This document shows, one piece after another, positions 1 through 9,945 of a DNA stretch of 64,000 nt. Under the pieces are notes generated by a model, which worked only from the letters and a program-made list of their open reading frames with translations, was not told where the DNA came from and did not search any database. A program made the position numbers and the translations under genes. The stretch's first letter is position 1. Every line of letters begins with the position of its first letter. The DNA is from Amphibalanus amphitrite (lineage: Eukaryota; Arthropoda; Thecostraca; Balanomorpha; Balanidae): assembly GCF_019059575.1 (NCBI RefSeq), contig NW_024883104.1, positions 1 through 64,000 of the forward strand, in the 5' to 3' direction.

Positions 1-622
1 AAAACGCAGGCAATTTGAGATTCCAAAACTCTCATGCAGGTAAAAAGATCAGAGAAACAACAGTGAATCAATTATATTCACGATGCATCTACAACGGATT
101 ACCTTGCATTAACTTAATTTTTTTTACAGCCCGTAGAAATGCATGCATATGTGGTGGGCGCAATTTGAATTCATTGCGGCCATGGGTGTGTTTCGCATTT
201 ATCGAACGTATTCGACACTGCTGCGCCGTTTGAGCCTTTAGAAAAATGGCCATATCTTGTGTATGGGTTTAAGTATGCAATAAAGCAATGACTAAAAATG
301 GCGTAAAAATGTCTCAAATATGTGAAGAAGACAGAACTGTGCTGTCTTTAATATCCAAGCTACAATCTCACTTAAGGTGGCGCAATATGGCCACTTTAAC
401 CCTATGCCAATATTTCTTGCTACCTGAAAAGGAGGGAGAACACGACACAAAGTACCCACCAAGCCCAGTTTAAGCTTTAATGGATTCCATCACACTACAT
501 TTGATGTCTTCTTCTGCCTTTTAACCCTGCGAGGTCTCGAGGTCCCAATCGAGACCCTGTCTCTTAGGCATCTGAAACAAGCAGGTACAGAATCATTATG
601 AAGTCACAATCCAATGAACATG
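1..622. other. No recognisable feature
   Basis: I see no exon, RNA gene, or repeat with visible ends here. Short open frames on both strands look like chance and resemble no protein family I recognise. Confidence 0.5.
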
Positions 623-960
623 TTAACCCGCCATTTGGCTGGGGGGGGGGGGCGTTAGACTCCCCCTTTTTTTGGCGTGCTATAACTCCGGTTTGGTGGG
701 GCGCAGCCGCACCAACCGACGTCAAGAGACGTCAAGAGCAAGAGCCGGACGTCAAGAGCAAGCTTACCAGAATTGCTTACCAGAGGCAAATATTTTGATG
801 TTTTTTTTTTAAATCAGAGGAATATTTGTGCGGGTTGCTCATTATTCTTGCGGACTAGCAGAGAAGTCCCAAGAGGACCCGCCTTCGGGGGGGCAATCGC
901 TCTTAACGACTTGCAGAGAAGCCACCACAAAGACCCGTCTTGAGGCATCATGTTGATGGT
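623..960 (+). mobile_element. Solo end of a TTAA-flanked, G-hairpin element
   Basis: TTAA at 623-626 is followed by CCCGCCATTTGGCTGG and an imperfect hairpin (about 641-666: long G run, CGTTAGAC, C run), then the 'GCTATAACTCCGG' segment typical of this family. The layout matches the complete TTAA elements at 52830-53752 and 53810-54989. I cannot find a matching right end, so this is probably a truncated copy and its right boundary is arbitrary. Confidence 0.5.
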
Positions 961-1259
961 TCAAATGGAAATGGTGTTTGTGAATATGTGATTAACCCAT
1001 TACCGCCCGGTTGCCAAGAAATGTACGGTCACTTTGAAGGCTCCACGGTTTACTGGTTTCTCGCAGGTGGCTGTTCTCCTCATGATGGATGAGGGGTTCA
1101 CAGAGTGTGACCATTGGTGGTTTGTGACCGGTCCGTTCCCACGACGCTGTTTGACAGGCGTTTTAATTGACGATTTTTAGTGTTGTGACTTGTGAACATG
1201 AAGCCACTGTATCTGGGCCATCATTCATATATCAGACAAACCTCTTTTGACCTCTACTG

Positions 1260-1680
1260 ACTTAGCACTCACCGCTGCTCCCTCTCAGGAGGTCACTGGA
1301 CTGGCCACTGTCACTGAGAGGGGCAGGTTTAAGTGTTTAGGTCAGTGGAGGTCCCATCCAGGTAATGGAAGGTCACCGGACCGGCCACTCTCACTGGGAG
1401 GGGGACAGGTGGTGAGTGCTAGGTCATTAGAGGTCACAGTCCAGGTCATTGGAGGTCACCAGACCGGCCACTGTCTCTAGAGGGATATGAAGTGACTACT
1501 AGGTAAGAGAAGGTCATAGTGTCATGTGAAGTCACCGTACCGCCACTGTTTCTAAAGGGGACATGCAGTGACTTCTATGTCATTGGAGGTCACAGGCAGG
1601 TCATGGGAGGTCACCAGCACTTCCACCGCTCCTACACGAGACAGGTGCTGAGCTGAATGCTAACAGTTACAGAGGTCACA
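1260..1680. repeat. Diverged AGGTCA-rich tandem repeat, left block
   Basis: Degenerate copies of a unit containing 'GTCACTGGGAGGGG', 'GCTAGGTCA' and 'GGAGGTCAC' recur about every 80-90 bases. It is related to the larger array at 2205-3490 but more diverged. The AGGTCA hexamer or its one-base variants appear in almost every unit. Confidence 0.65.
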
Positions 1681-2204
1681 GGTTTAGTCCGTTTTTTCTT
1701 ATCTTTGACCCTCACTCCAGATACAGATAACTAAGCACGAGACTTCCAGAGAAGCATACTAACACAAAATTAAAAACAAATCAGCAAAGGCTTGATTTTC
1801 CTAAAATGCTATTCCTTGTCACGACATGGCTCGTGCTTTATTTTCCGACACTCATGGAGTGAGGTCCAAAGATGAAAAACGGACTATATGCATGGTACCT
1901 ACATTACCAGATAGGTTCTGACCTATCATGTAATGTCATTGACTTAGAGACATTGTGGAGGAAAAGATACGCATCATTAATCATTCGCTTATTATATATC
2001 TTCGCTGTCTCGTTGTGACCTCCCACGCACCAATTATTATCATTCGCACCGATACGCACCATCGATAGAGATCCGACTCGAACGTTAAACGCCTTTTGAC
2101 CATTACTTCGCTGATGAAGATGTGTAATAAACATATCGAAAGCTCCGATATTACCCATCTCTTGTGAGTAAGCCAGTCGAAACTATTTTTAATGTAATGT
2201 CATG
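1681..2204. other. Unique-looking spacer splitting the minisatellite
   Basis: AT-richer sequence without the AGGTCA unit interrupts the two repeat blocks. No exon or terminal repeats are seen. It may be an insertion, but I could not identify a target duplication. Confidence 0.4.
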
Positions 2205-3490
2205 TAGGTCACCGCACTGGTAACTCTCTATTCTCTAGAGGGGACATGTGCTGACTGCTAGTCAGTAAAGGACACAGCCCAGGTCACGTGAGATCACTGG
2301 ACCCCCAGCCCTGTCACTGGGAGGGGACATGTGCTGACTGCTAGGTCAGTGCGGACACAGTCCAGTCACATGAGGTCCTGGACCACCAGCCTCTGTCATT
2401 GGGAGAGGGACAATGGTGACTGCTAGGTCAGTGGAGGACATAGTCCAGGTCTGTGAGGTCACTGGACCACCAGCCACTGTCACTGGGAGGGGGACATGTG
2501 CTGACCTGCTAGGTCAGTGCAGGACACAGTCCTGTCACATGAGTCCTGGACCACCACCACTGTCACTGGGAGGGGTACATGTGCTGACTGCTATTCAGTG
2601 GAGGACATAGTCCAGGTCAGTGAGGTCACTGGACCACCAGCCTCTGTCACTGGGAGAGGGAACATGGTGACGACTGCTAGGTCAGTGAGGTCACGGTCAG
2701 GTCACGTGAGGTCCTGGACCACCACCACTGTCACTGGGAGGGGGGACATGTGCTGACTGTGCTAGGTCAGTGGAGGACATAGTCCGTCCATGTGAGGTCA
2801 CTGGCCCCACCTCTGTCACTGGGAGAGGGAACATGTGACGACTGCTAGGTCAGTGGAGGTCACAGGTCAGGTCACGTGAGTCCTGGACCACCAGCCACTG
2901 TCACTGGGAGGGTGGACAGGTGGTGACTGCTAGGTTCAGTGCAGTCACAGGTCAGGTCACGTGAGGTCACTGCCACCAGCCTCTGTCACTGGGAGAGGGG
3001 ACCTGTTGCTGACTGGCTAGGTCAGTGGAGGACATAGTCCAGTCATGTGAGGTCACTGGACCACCAGCCTCTGTCACTGGGAGAGGGGACATGTGCTGAC
3101 TGCTAGGTCAGTGGAGGACATAGTCCGGTCATGTGAGGTCACTGGACCACCAGCCTCTGCACTGGGAGAGGGCATGTGCTGACTGCTAGGTCAGTGGAGG
3201 ACATAGTTCAGTCACGTGAGGTCACTGGACCACCAGCCACTGTCATGTGGGAGGGGGGACATGTGCTGACGGCTAGGTCGTGGAGGACATAGTCCAGGTC
3301 ATTTGAGGTCATGGACCACCAGCCCTCTGTCACTGGGAGAGGGGACATGTGCTGACTGCTAGGTCAGTGGAGGACATAGTTCAGTCACGTGAGGTCACTG
3401 GACCACCAGCCACTGTCACTGGGAGGGGGGACATGTCTGACTGCTAGGTCAGTGAGGTCACAGGTCAGGTCGTGAGTTCACCGGATAGAC
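2205..3490. repeat. ~88-bp minisatellite rich in AGGTCA/GGTCAC
   Basis: About 14-15 imperfect head-to-tail copies of an ~88-base unit. Its landmarks, in order, are GGGACATGTGCTGACTGCTA, GGTCAGTGGAGGACATAG, CATGTGAGGTCACTGGACC and ACCAGCCTCTGTCACTGGG. Units differ by small indels, so open frames through the array are not conserved and are not genes. Each unit holds several AGGTCA-type hexamers. Related, more diverged units continue to about 3620. Confidence 0.85.
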
Positions 3491-3654
3491 CACTGTCACT
3501 AGAGATGACAGGTGTGACTGCTAGGTCAGTACAGGTCACAGGTCATGGGAGGTCACCAGCACGTCCACCGCTCCTGCACGGGACAGGTGCTGAGCTGAAT
3601 GCTAACAAGTTCCAAGAGGTCAGAGTTTTTGGTACCTACCTACGTTAACCCGGC

Positions 3655-4030
3655 ATTTGCTGGGGTATTTTCATAACACCACTTGCTGGGGGGGGGGGGG
3701 AGGGGCGTCAGACGCCCCCAGCCCATAACTCGAGAACGGTTTGGTCGCAGCGGGATGGGCGAGGCGGCAATCGAAAGCTCTCAACAAGACGCATATGATG
3801 AGTACTTAAAATTGGTTCTCAGAGGTCAACTTGAGATCAGGTCAGGTCAAAGGTCAAAATAGGGGTTTTCATTTGGGCCCCAGAGACCGAACTACCGACG
3901 CAGCGAGCTCAAACTTTCTGGCTTGTGCCCAAAGATGTACGAATAGTCTCATTGCGTCTAAGCGAATCGGAGCACAGTCAAGGTCAGGTCAGGTCACCAA
4001 AGGTCACAAAAGTCATTTTTTTTCATAACA
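3655..4030 (+). mobile_element. Solo left end of a TTAA-flanked G-hairpin element with AGGTCA cluster
   Basis: TTAA at 3655-3658 is followed by CCCGGCATTTGCTGGGG and a hairpin at about 3688-3719 (G run, GGGGCGTCAGACGCCCC, then CAGC). Next come the 'CCATAACTCGAGAACGG' segment and clustered AGGTCA/GGTCAC motifs between 3835 and 4010. No matching right end was found, so the right boundary is approximate. Confidence 0.55.
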
Positions 4031-5125
4031 TTAGATACCACGTGACACATGTTTTGGGGGTAGTTTTTGGACGTAGAACAAGATGGTGGCAACATTTTGA
4101 GATTTGACCCCCGCAAAATGGTGAAAGTGAAAAAGGGAAAGAAATTCATTTCCCTGCCAGAATAACACAGCCAGAACATTCAAGATTATTAGTTTTCGAA
4201 GGAATCAGCGACTTCGACTCGACTTCACCTCTTCACGCCTCACGTTTTTTGTTTTTATACTTTTTTTCAGTTTTAGGGCCCTGGTGATATCCTTTTCGGT
4301 ATCCTTGCACAGGCTGTTGATGTGCGCCGCGCCTCTGGCAGCAGCACACTCACAGTCCTGTTAACAATTGCTCAACTACCCTTATCCTTTCCATCACATT
4401 CCCTTGTAATTTGCTCCATATCCTTCATAATCACCCGGCAGAATAGCCATAGCACCTACTGTGGAGTCGTTGTATGTCTAAAAATAAATAAATAAATAAA
4501 ATAGTGTAATCAGACTAGGTACCTCAAAAAAAAAAAAAAAACACTGAGCTCCTGTTCACTGATAAAATCAGTCAAAAGTAAACATTTCCATTTGCTGCCA
4601 CCCCATTCTACCACATGTAACTAAGTCTCTTATGTGCACTTAGCGGCAAGACAGGTTTCTTCCGAGTTCTGGTGCATTCTCTGCTAGTCTGTCCAGGGTG
4701 ATAAGCACCACACAACTATTTTTAAGCTAAAAGAATCACAAACATTTGTCTTGCTCTTGGATCTTGAAAGTCAGGTTAATAAAGACCTTCAGCTTGATTA
4801 CAATTTCACTTTACAAATAATTATCAATAGGCAATAATTCTTCAGATTCTAAGAGAATACAAGCAGCACAGTGGCCTCAGGGACGATACACATGTTAGAA
4901 TACAATAAAGAGCATTTTCCTCAGGCCTATCGCTTATAAATTAGGTATTTATCAATAGAAATAATGCAGATAACAAATAACAGAACGGAGCTGCACTTTG
5001 ACTTGCTGTGAATGCTGGCGCTGTGCAAGGGCGTTGTGGAACAGCCTTGGTCAAAATCCGCCAAGTTCCTTGGTTATTTGGGCTTTTTCGACAATCCCGT
5101 GGGCGACAACTAGCCGCCCCTGTCA
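4031..5125. other. Intergenic; short A-rich simple repeats only
   Basis: An (AAAT)n tract lies at about 4480-4501 and a short A run at about 4527-4541. No exon or structured element is recognised in the remainder. Confidence 0.5.
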
Positions 5126-5127
5126 TA

Positions 5128-6455
5128 CCGTAAAATGGGGTGTTAAGGGACAGTGGGGTGATAAGGGACAGTTGCGTGGGAAAAACTTTGAGTCATGCTA
5201 AGTTCCTAATTTGAGAAGTTAATAAAAACTTGAGTTTGGTAGTTGACACTGATTTGTTCTTGACTATAGGACAAAATGGCATGGTTTTTCATGCAGTGAT
5301 TGGTTCAAAAATTGTTTTGAAATCATGCTACATTTTCACCAAAATTGAGTCATCTCCAAAACTCTGTGTGTATCACATAAACTAGTAGGTGTACACTCGG
5401 GGCAGATTGATGTTTCACCACTTCCTACCCATCGAGCTCCCATGGATCAGTAGTGGCTGCTGCCAGTGTTTGCCCTCAGCACTGCTCAGCACTGCCTGCC
5501 AATGCCAGTGCTGCCAGTCCTGCCACTGACAGCAGCCAGTGCTGAGCCATGGGAGCCCGATGGGTAGGGAGTGGTGGAACATCAATCTGCCCCCGAGTGT
5601 ACAGGTGAAATGAATGCATAGGTGTATTGTCACATGTATTGCACATGTTTCCTGAAAAACTTATACAAATCCACCCATTCATTCATCATCCTCTTCCTCT
5701 TTTCTGGACACATGCATATTTTGAGGTGGATGTGGGGTGCTAAGGGACAGGGAAGAAAAAATAAAAAATAATATCTAAATATAATTTCATAAAGTTTTCT
5801 TTCAGTAGGCATGGAAAACAGCAAATTCCACATAAAATGCTGGCAAGTTCATGCTTTATCTCTAACACATCTTAAGCTATATAACAATACACCTCAAAAG
5901 CCCCGTACCTAACACTCTTTAACAATGATGGGTCAATGAAATGTGATGTCATCATAAAAAGGCCAAAACAAATAGGGCAACATAATGACAAGTGACTAGC
6001 TTCAAAATGGTTTTTTGTTGATGACAAAAGGGTACTTTTTGGTTCTGTTTACCTTATAATTAGCACATTTTCCAGAAGCGTAAACCGCATTACATGTAAT
6101 TGGCTAATAAGGCCATTAGTGGTGAATGAACCTGACTTGTTTTGTGACAGAATATGCAAAACATTTCAATAAATAATTGTGTAGCCTTTCACACCCAAAT
6201 TGTGAGCATTTGATGACCATTTCTTGGAATAATATAGGTGTCCCTTAACACCCCACATTGGGGTGCCAGGGGACAGTGATGAAAAATAATAAAAAATAAT
6301 ATGCATGTATATATTTAAAAAAAAATTTATGTAGCAGGCTTGTAAAGCACCAAATTCCACATAAAATGCTGCTAAGTTGATGCTTCTATCCCCAACCCTT
6401 CTTAAGTTATATAACAAAACGCCTCAAAACTGTCCCTTAACACCCCGTTTTACGG
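5128..6455. mobile_element. TA-flanked inverted-repeat transposon, non-autonomous (Tc1/mariner-like)
   Basis: The ends are inverted copies of a ~28-base sequence beginning CCGTAAAA and continuing GGGGTGTTAAGGGACAGT. Each abuts a TA dinucleotide (5126-5127 and 6456-6457), as expected for Tc1/mariner insertion. No transposase frame remains. A ~175-base segment ('AAATTCCACATAAAATGCTG' and flanks) occurs at about 5748-5925 and again at 6270-6440. The element hosts another foldback at 5394-5599. Family assignment rests on the TA duplication alone. Confidence 0.7.
5394..5599. mobile_element. Nested foldback MITE (TA duplication)
   Basis: A 206-base inverted repeat begins CACTCGGGGCAGATTGATG and ends with its complement, between TA dinucleotides at 5392-5393 and 5600-5601. 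Arms of about 55 bases also share CTACCCATCGAGCTCCCATGG-like sequence. The interior is a CAGTGCTGCC-type low-complexity stretch. It lies wholly inside the larger TA element and is therefore the younger insertion. Confidence 0.65.
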
Positions 6456-6457
6456 TA

Positions 6458-7090
6458 CTTCAAAAAGCCACTTTGTCATAACCCATGACGTCACGTGGCT
6501 GCCAAGTGCCATTTCTAGTTGGAATATAATTAGGCGGAAAATGTCCAAGGTATGCCAAAGAACTTGGTGCATTAAATGGTAATGACTGTATTTCATGGAA
6601 CTGTGGTACTTATACAAATTCCATCGATTTTTATTTAAAACAAATAATTTGGATAAATTATTAGTACCTACAACTCAACAAATGAGCTTCCATATGCTAT
6701 CTCTACACGCTATCTTGGTCTTTTCTGCCAAATTACATTGGACTTTCTAGGCGATTCCAATGCAGCCACAGGCGACTACTGGCCGCATGGCCTGAGAATA
6801 TTTGTGTGTAGTAAAAAATGGGAAGCGTGTGGTGGCGTGCGTGAAGCAGGTTCTGGTAAGTAACAAGCGCTCTTTCTATAGTGTCAGTGGCAATGGTAGC
6901 AACCGTTACAATAGGTCGAAATTTTTCAATAGTACCGAACATTTCCACTGTGGCTAGATTAGTTATATCTATTGATTAATGTTAACCAAAGGTGTTACCA
7001 TAAATAACCGCCTAAAATAGCCAGATAATTTACACCTAAACCAAATTATGAACACTGATAAGTATAGGCACCAATAGCTCGGACAAAACA
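6458..7090. other. No recognisable feature
   Basis: AT-rich intergenic sequence. No exon, RNA gene or bounded repeat was seen. Confidence 0.45.
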
Positions 7091-7091
7091 T

Positions 7092-7170
7092 AACCAAACC
7101 TAACCTAACCTAAATTAACAAAACCTAACCTAAACTTACCAAAAATGCACCTACCACCTACATCAACAAC
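7092..7170. repeat. Interstitial AACCT (TTAGG-type) tract
   Basis: Imperfect AACCT units (AACCTAACCTAACCTAAA and similar) run for about 50-80 bases. AACCT is the complement of the arthropod telomere motif TTAGG; short interstitial tracts like this are common in arthropod genomes. A second tract lies at 62605-62698. Confidence 0.7.
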
Positions 7171-9290
7171 CAAAACCTAATTGTGTTGTTATTGAAATTA
7201 GACTAAATTAACTAGTAACAGGAAAATCAGAATTTTATTAGCTTTTCGATGTTTGCAAATAATTAACAATATTTCACATCGAAAAACACCTATACTATAC
7301 ATTTTTACTAATGTTTGAACAGGTACCGTTGGAACTTTTCACCCAATAATGTGTTAGGTCGGGATTTATTGTGAAATGTCATTTACCAGACGTCCCATTT
7401 ATGGAAGGAGCGTCCCAATCTTTGGAAAATGCCCTTTGTTACGGCTGAAAGCCTCAAAACCCAAAATGATAACAAATAAAATAAATTAAATACTACGTGT
7501 ATTGGTAATGGGGTAGCAAGGGAAAAGGGGAAAGAAAATGATAAGACGACGAGACACTTCAAACTCCGAAGCCGACGAGATGCAGATCCGTCTGACGTTC
7601 AACCAAATAAATTGCAGCCAATAATGTAACCAAAGTAGTGCAACGAGAATCTTGAGTGCAACATATACATTTGCTTTGCAACCTGTTTGCAACGTTTTAA
7701 ACAGTAATCTTACCTTGTTCTTGCCCTATCTTTCTCTGATTTCGGCCGAGATCTAATCAAAAAGTCAAAAACCACGCCGACGCGTTTGTCTCAGACGCGC
7801 CGCAGACACATTGACCTCTATAGAGGTCAATGCGGCGACACTAAAACGCAGCAGAACATCGTTAAAGTGCTGCTCTACGAGTCGCGACTACTAAACCAAA
7901 GTATATCGGCCGTCACAACCCTTCTATTTTAAAAGAGCATTCCAAAAATGGAAGCTTCCAAAAATGAAACAGATAACCACAGTTTCCCCAACTCAGCGTA
8001 GATCCCTAAAATAAATTGTGAACTTGAACTGAGATAGGTATCTACCTACCAGTCTGCAAAATGTGGCAGGGAGCTAGACGAGATTTTCGGGGCAGACAAA
8101 GTCCTGCCCCAAATCAGAATGCTGAGACCGGGGCAGCTCAATTGCTGCCCCTAATAATGAGAATGATCTAACGTTATATTGATGTGGGAGGTGGTGTGCA
8201 TTCGAAATCATTGGGAGATCAGAGATGGACCCCTTTGGCTGACGGCAACACGCTACGAGACAAAAGATGGAAAGTGAGATATACTTGATCACACAAAAAC
8301 ATTTTCTATTAAAACAAATCTTACTTACCTCCGGCTCCCACAAGAATAAACGCGGCACAACGGCACAACAGACGATGCGAATTGCGAGCCACGCACGCCA
8401 CCTGAAAACCAAGGCCCTAAAATACAAGTGAGGGGGCCAGGCCAGACGGTCAGTCAAAGTAAATCCCACAAAAGCCCATAAAGCTCCTGATTTTACCCAC
8501 TATTTTGGGGGTGAGCACTAGATTTACATAAGAAATAGGTAATTTATTTTCATAGATAAGTACCAGTGCTCAAAGTGTGGGGTCCGACTGCTCTGGTTTC
8601 ATAAGAAATGCAGGGTCGCGACCCCTCCGAACACAACGTCGATGACGCCCCTGAGCTGGAAAGCACGGCCCGTTTCAAGCTGGAGAGGGCCCGTGTTCCA
8701 GTCTAAGAGGTCCCGTTTCAAGCCTGAGAAGGCCAGTGAAATGGAATCGGAGGCAGAATAAGTGGAAAAAAACGATGAATTTTCGTTTTCGGAAGGGGAT
8801 ATCACGATTCTTTTTCTAGGAAATTATAATTATATGCGTAGTAAAATATGTGGAATTTACAATAATGTACCTATCCATTATGATCTACAGGCCTGCATGC
8901 ATCGATACTGTGAAAGTGCTTCATATGGCAGCTTCGTTGGAAGGTAAAAGAAAATGGTATAGGTAAAAAAAAAGAAATATCCATTCAGGGCGTACTTGAT
9001 CCGAAATGAGTGCAGTGCGCTTAAAGAAACCGTATGTATAAACACACTGCGCTGTTACCTGAACCATCTTTTCCAGTTTAGGCGTAGTTTTGCGCAATTA
9101 GTACTGACAATTCCGGAAAAAAGCTTCCCGTGCCAAATAGGCTGCAGGCTGCCATTGACGTATTTTCCAGTCAAAATATACATATTCGTAATGCTTTTTC
9201 AATTCTCTGTCCATCGACGATTGAAATTATTTGCAATCGTTACGACACAAATAAATAGGCTCAAAAGTTAACGAACCTATAAGGGCACAC
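7171..9290. other. Intergenic, no supported gene
   Basis: Several short open frames on both strands (for example 8074-8469 minus) show no family resemblance and no exon-like signals. I see no terminal repeats with duplications. Confidence 0.45.
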
Positions 9291-9299
9291 CCCTTCCGC

Positions 9300-9945
9300 T
9301 TAGAGCGCACCGAGATATCGCAGGTCACGTGACTGCGCTTCAACCGGAATCCCCCGTCCAGGCAGTGGTCACGCTTTTGCGACGCTTATATCTCAGCAAC
9401 CACTTGACCGATTTACACGCGGTAATTTTTGTAGGGTAGCTTCATTCCTTCTACCAAGTATTGCACTATTCCCGATGCATGTGGGTGACCCCTTATGCAC
9501 GTGCCACGTGGAAAACGAAGAGGTGTCACTTTTGTAATTGTTGCAATATCTCGGTAACTACTAGGCCGATTGCGCTGAAAGTTGGCATGTAGGTAGGCAC
9601 CCACTAGGCAATGCATATCTATGTGCCAGAGTTGGGGTGCTGCTGCACGTGCGCACGTGCAGGGGTCGATTCCAGATCTCGAGAACGGCTGGACCGATTG
9701 CGCTCAAATTTGGTACATGGTTAGGGACCGGTTAGTAGGGTGCCGTGCACAAGTCAGTTGGGACCCATTTTGCACGTGCGCACGTGCAGGGTGCCGCTTC
9801 CAGATCTCGAGAGCGGCTGGGCCGATTGTGCTCAAATTTGGCACATCGCTAGAGACCGGTTAGTAGGGTGCCGTGCACAAGTCAGCTGGAGGTACCCCCT
9901 CGCGATTTCGCACGTGCGAGGCCCACCCTCTCGCTCGCTCCGTTA
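9300..9945. repeat. CACGTG-rich repeat with two 128-bp tandem units
   Basis: Two tandem units have starts 128 bases apart (CAGATCTCGAG at 9673 and 9801). Each carries GCACGTGCGCACGTGCAGG, a GGCTGGACCGATTGCGCTCA-type motif and GACCGGTTAGTAGGGTGCCG. A diverged related unit lies at 9535-9600. A relative of the same family occurs at 27935-28260. No gene is present; the open frames at 9621-9946 come from the repeat. Confidence 0.75.
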
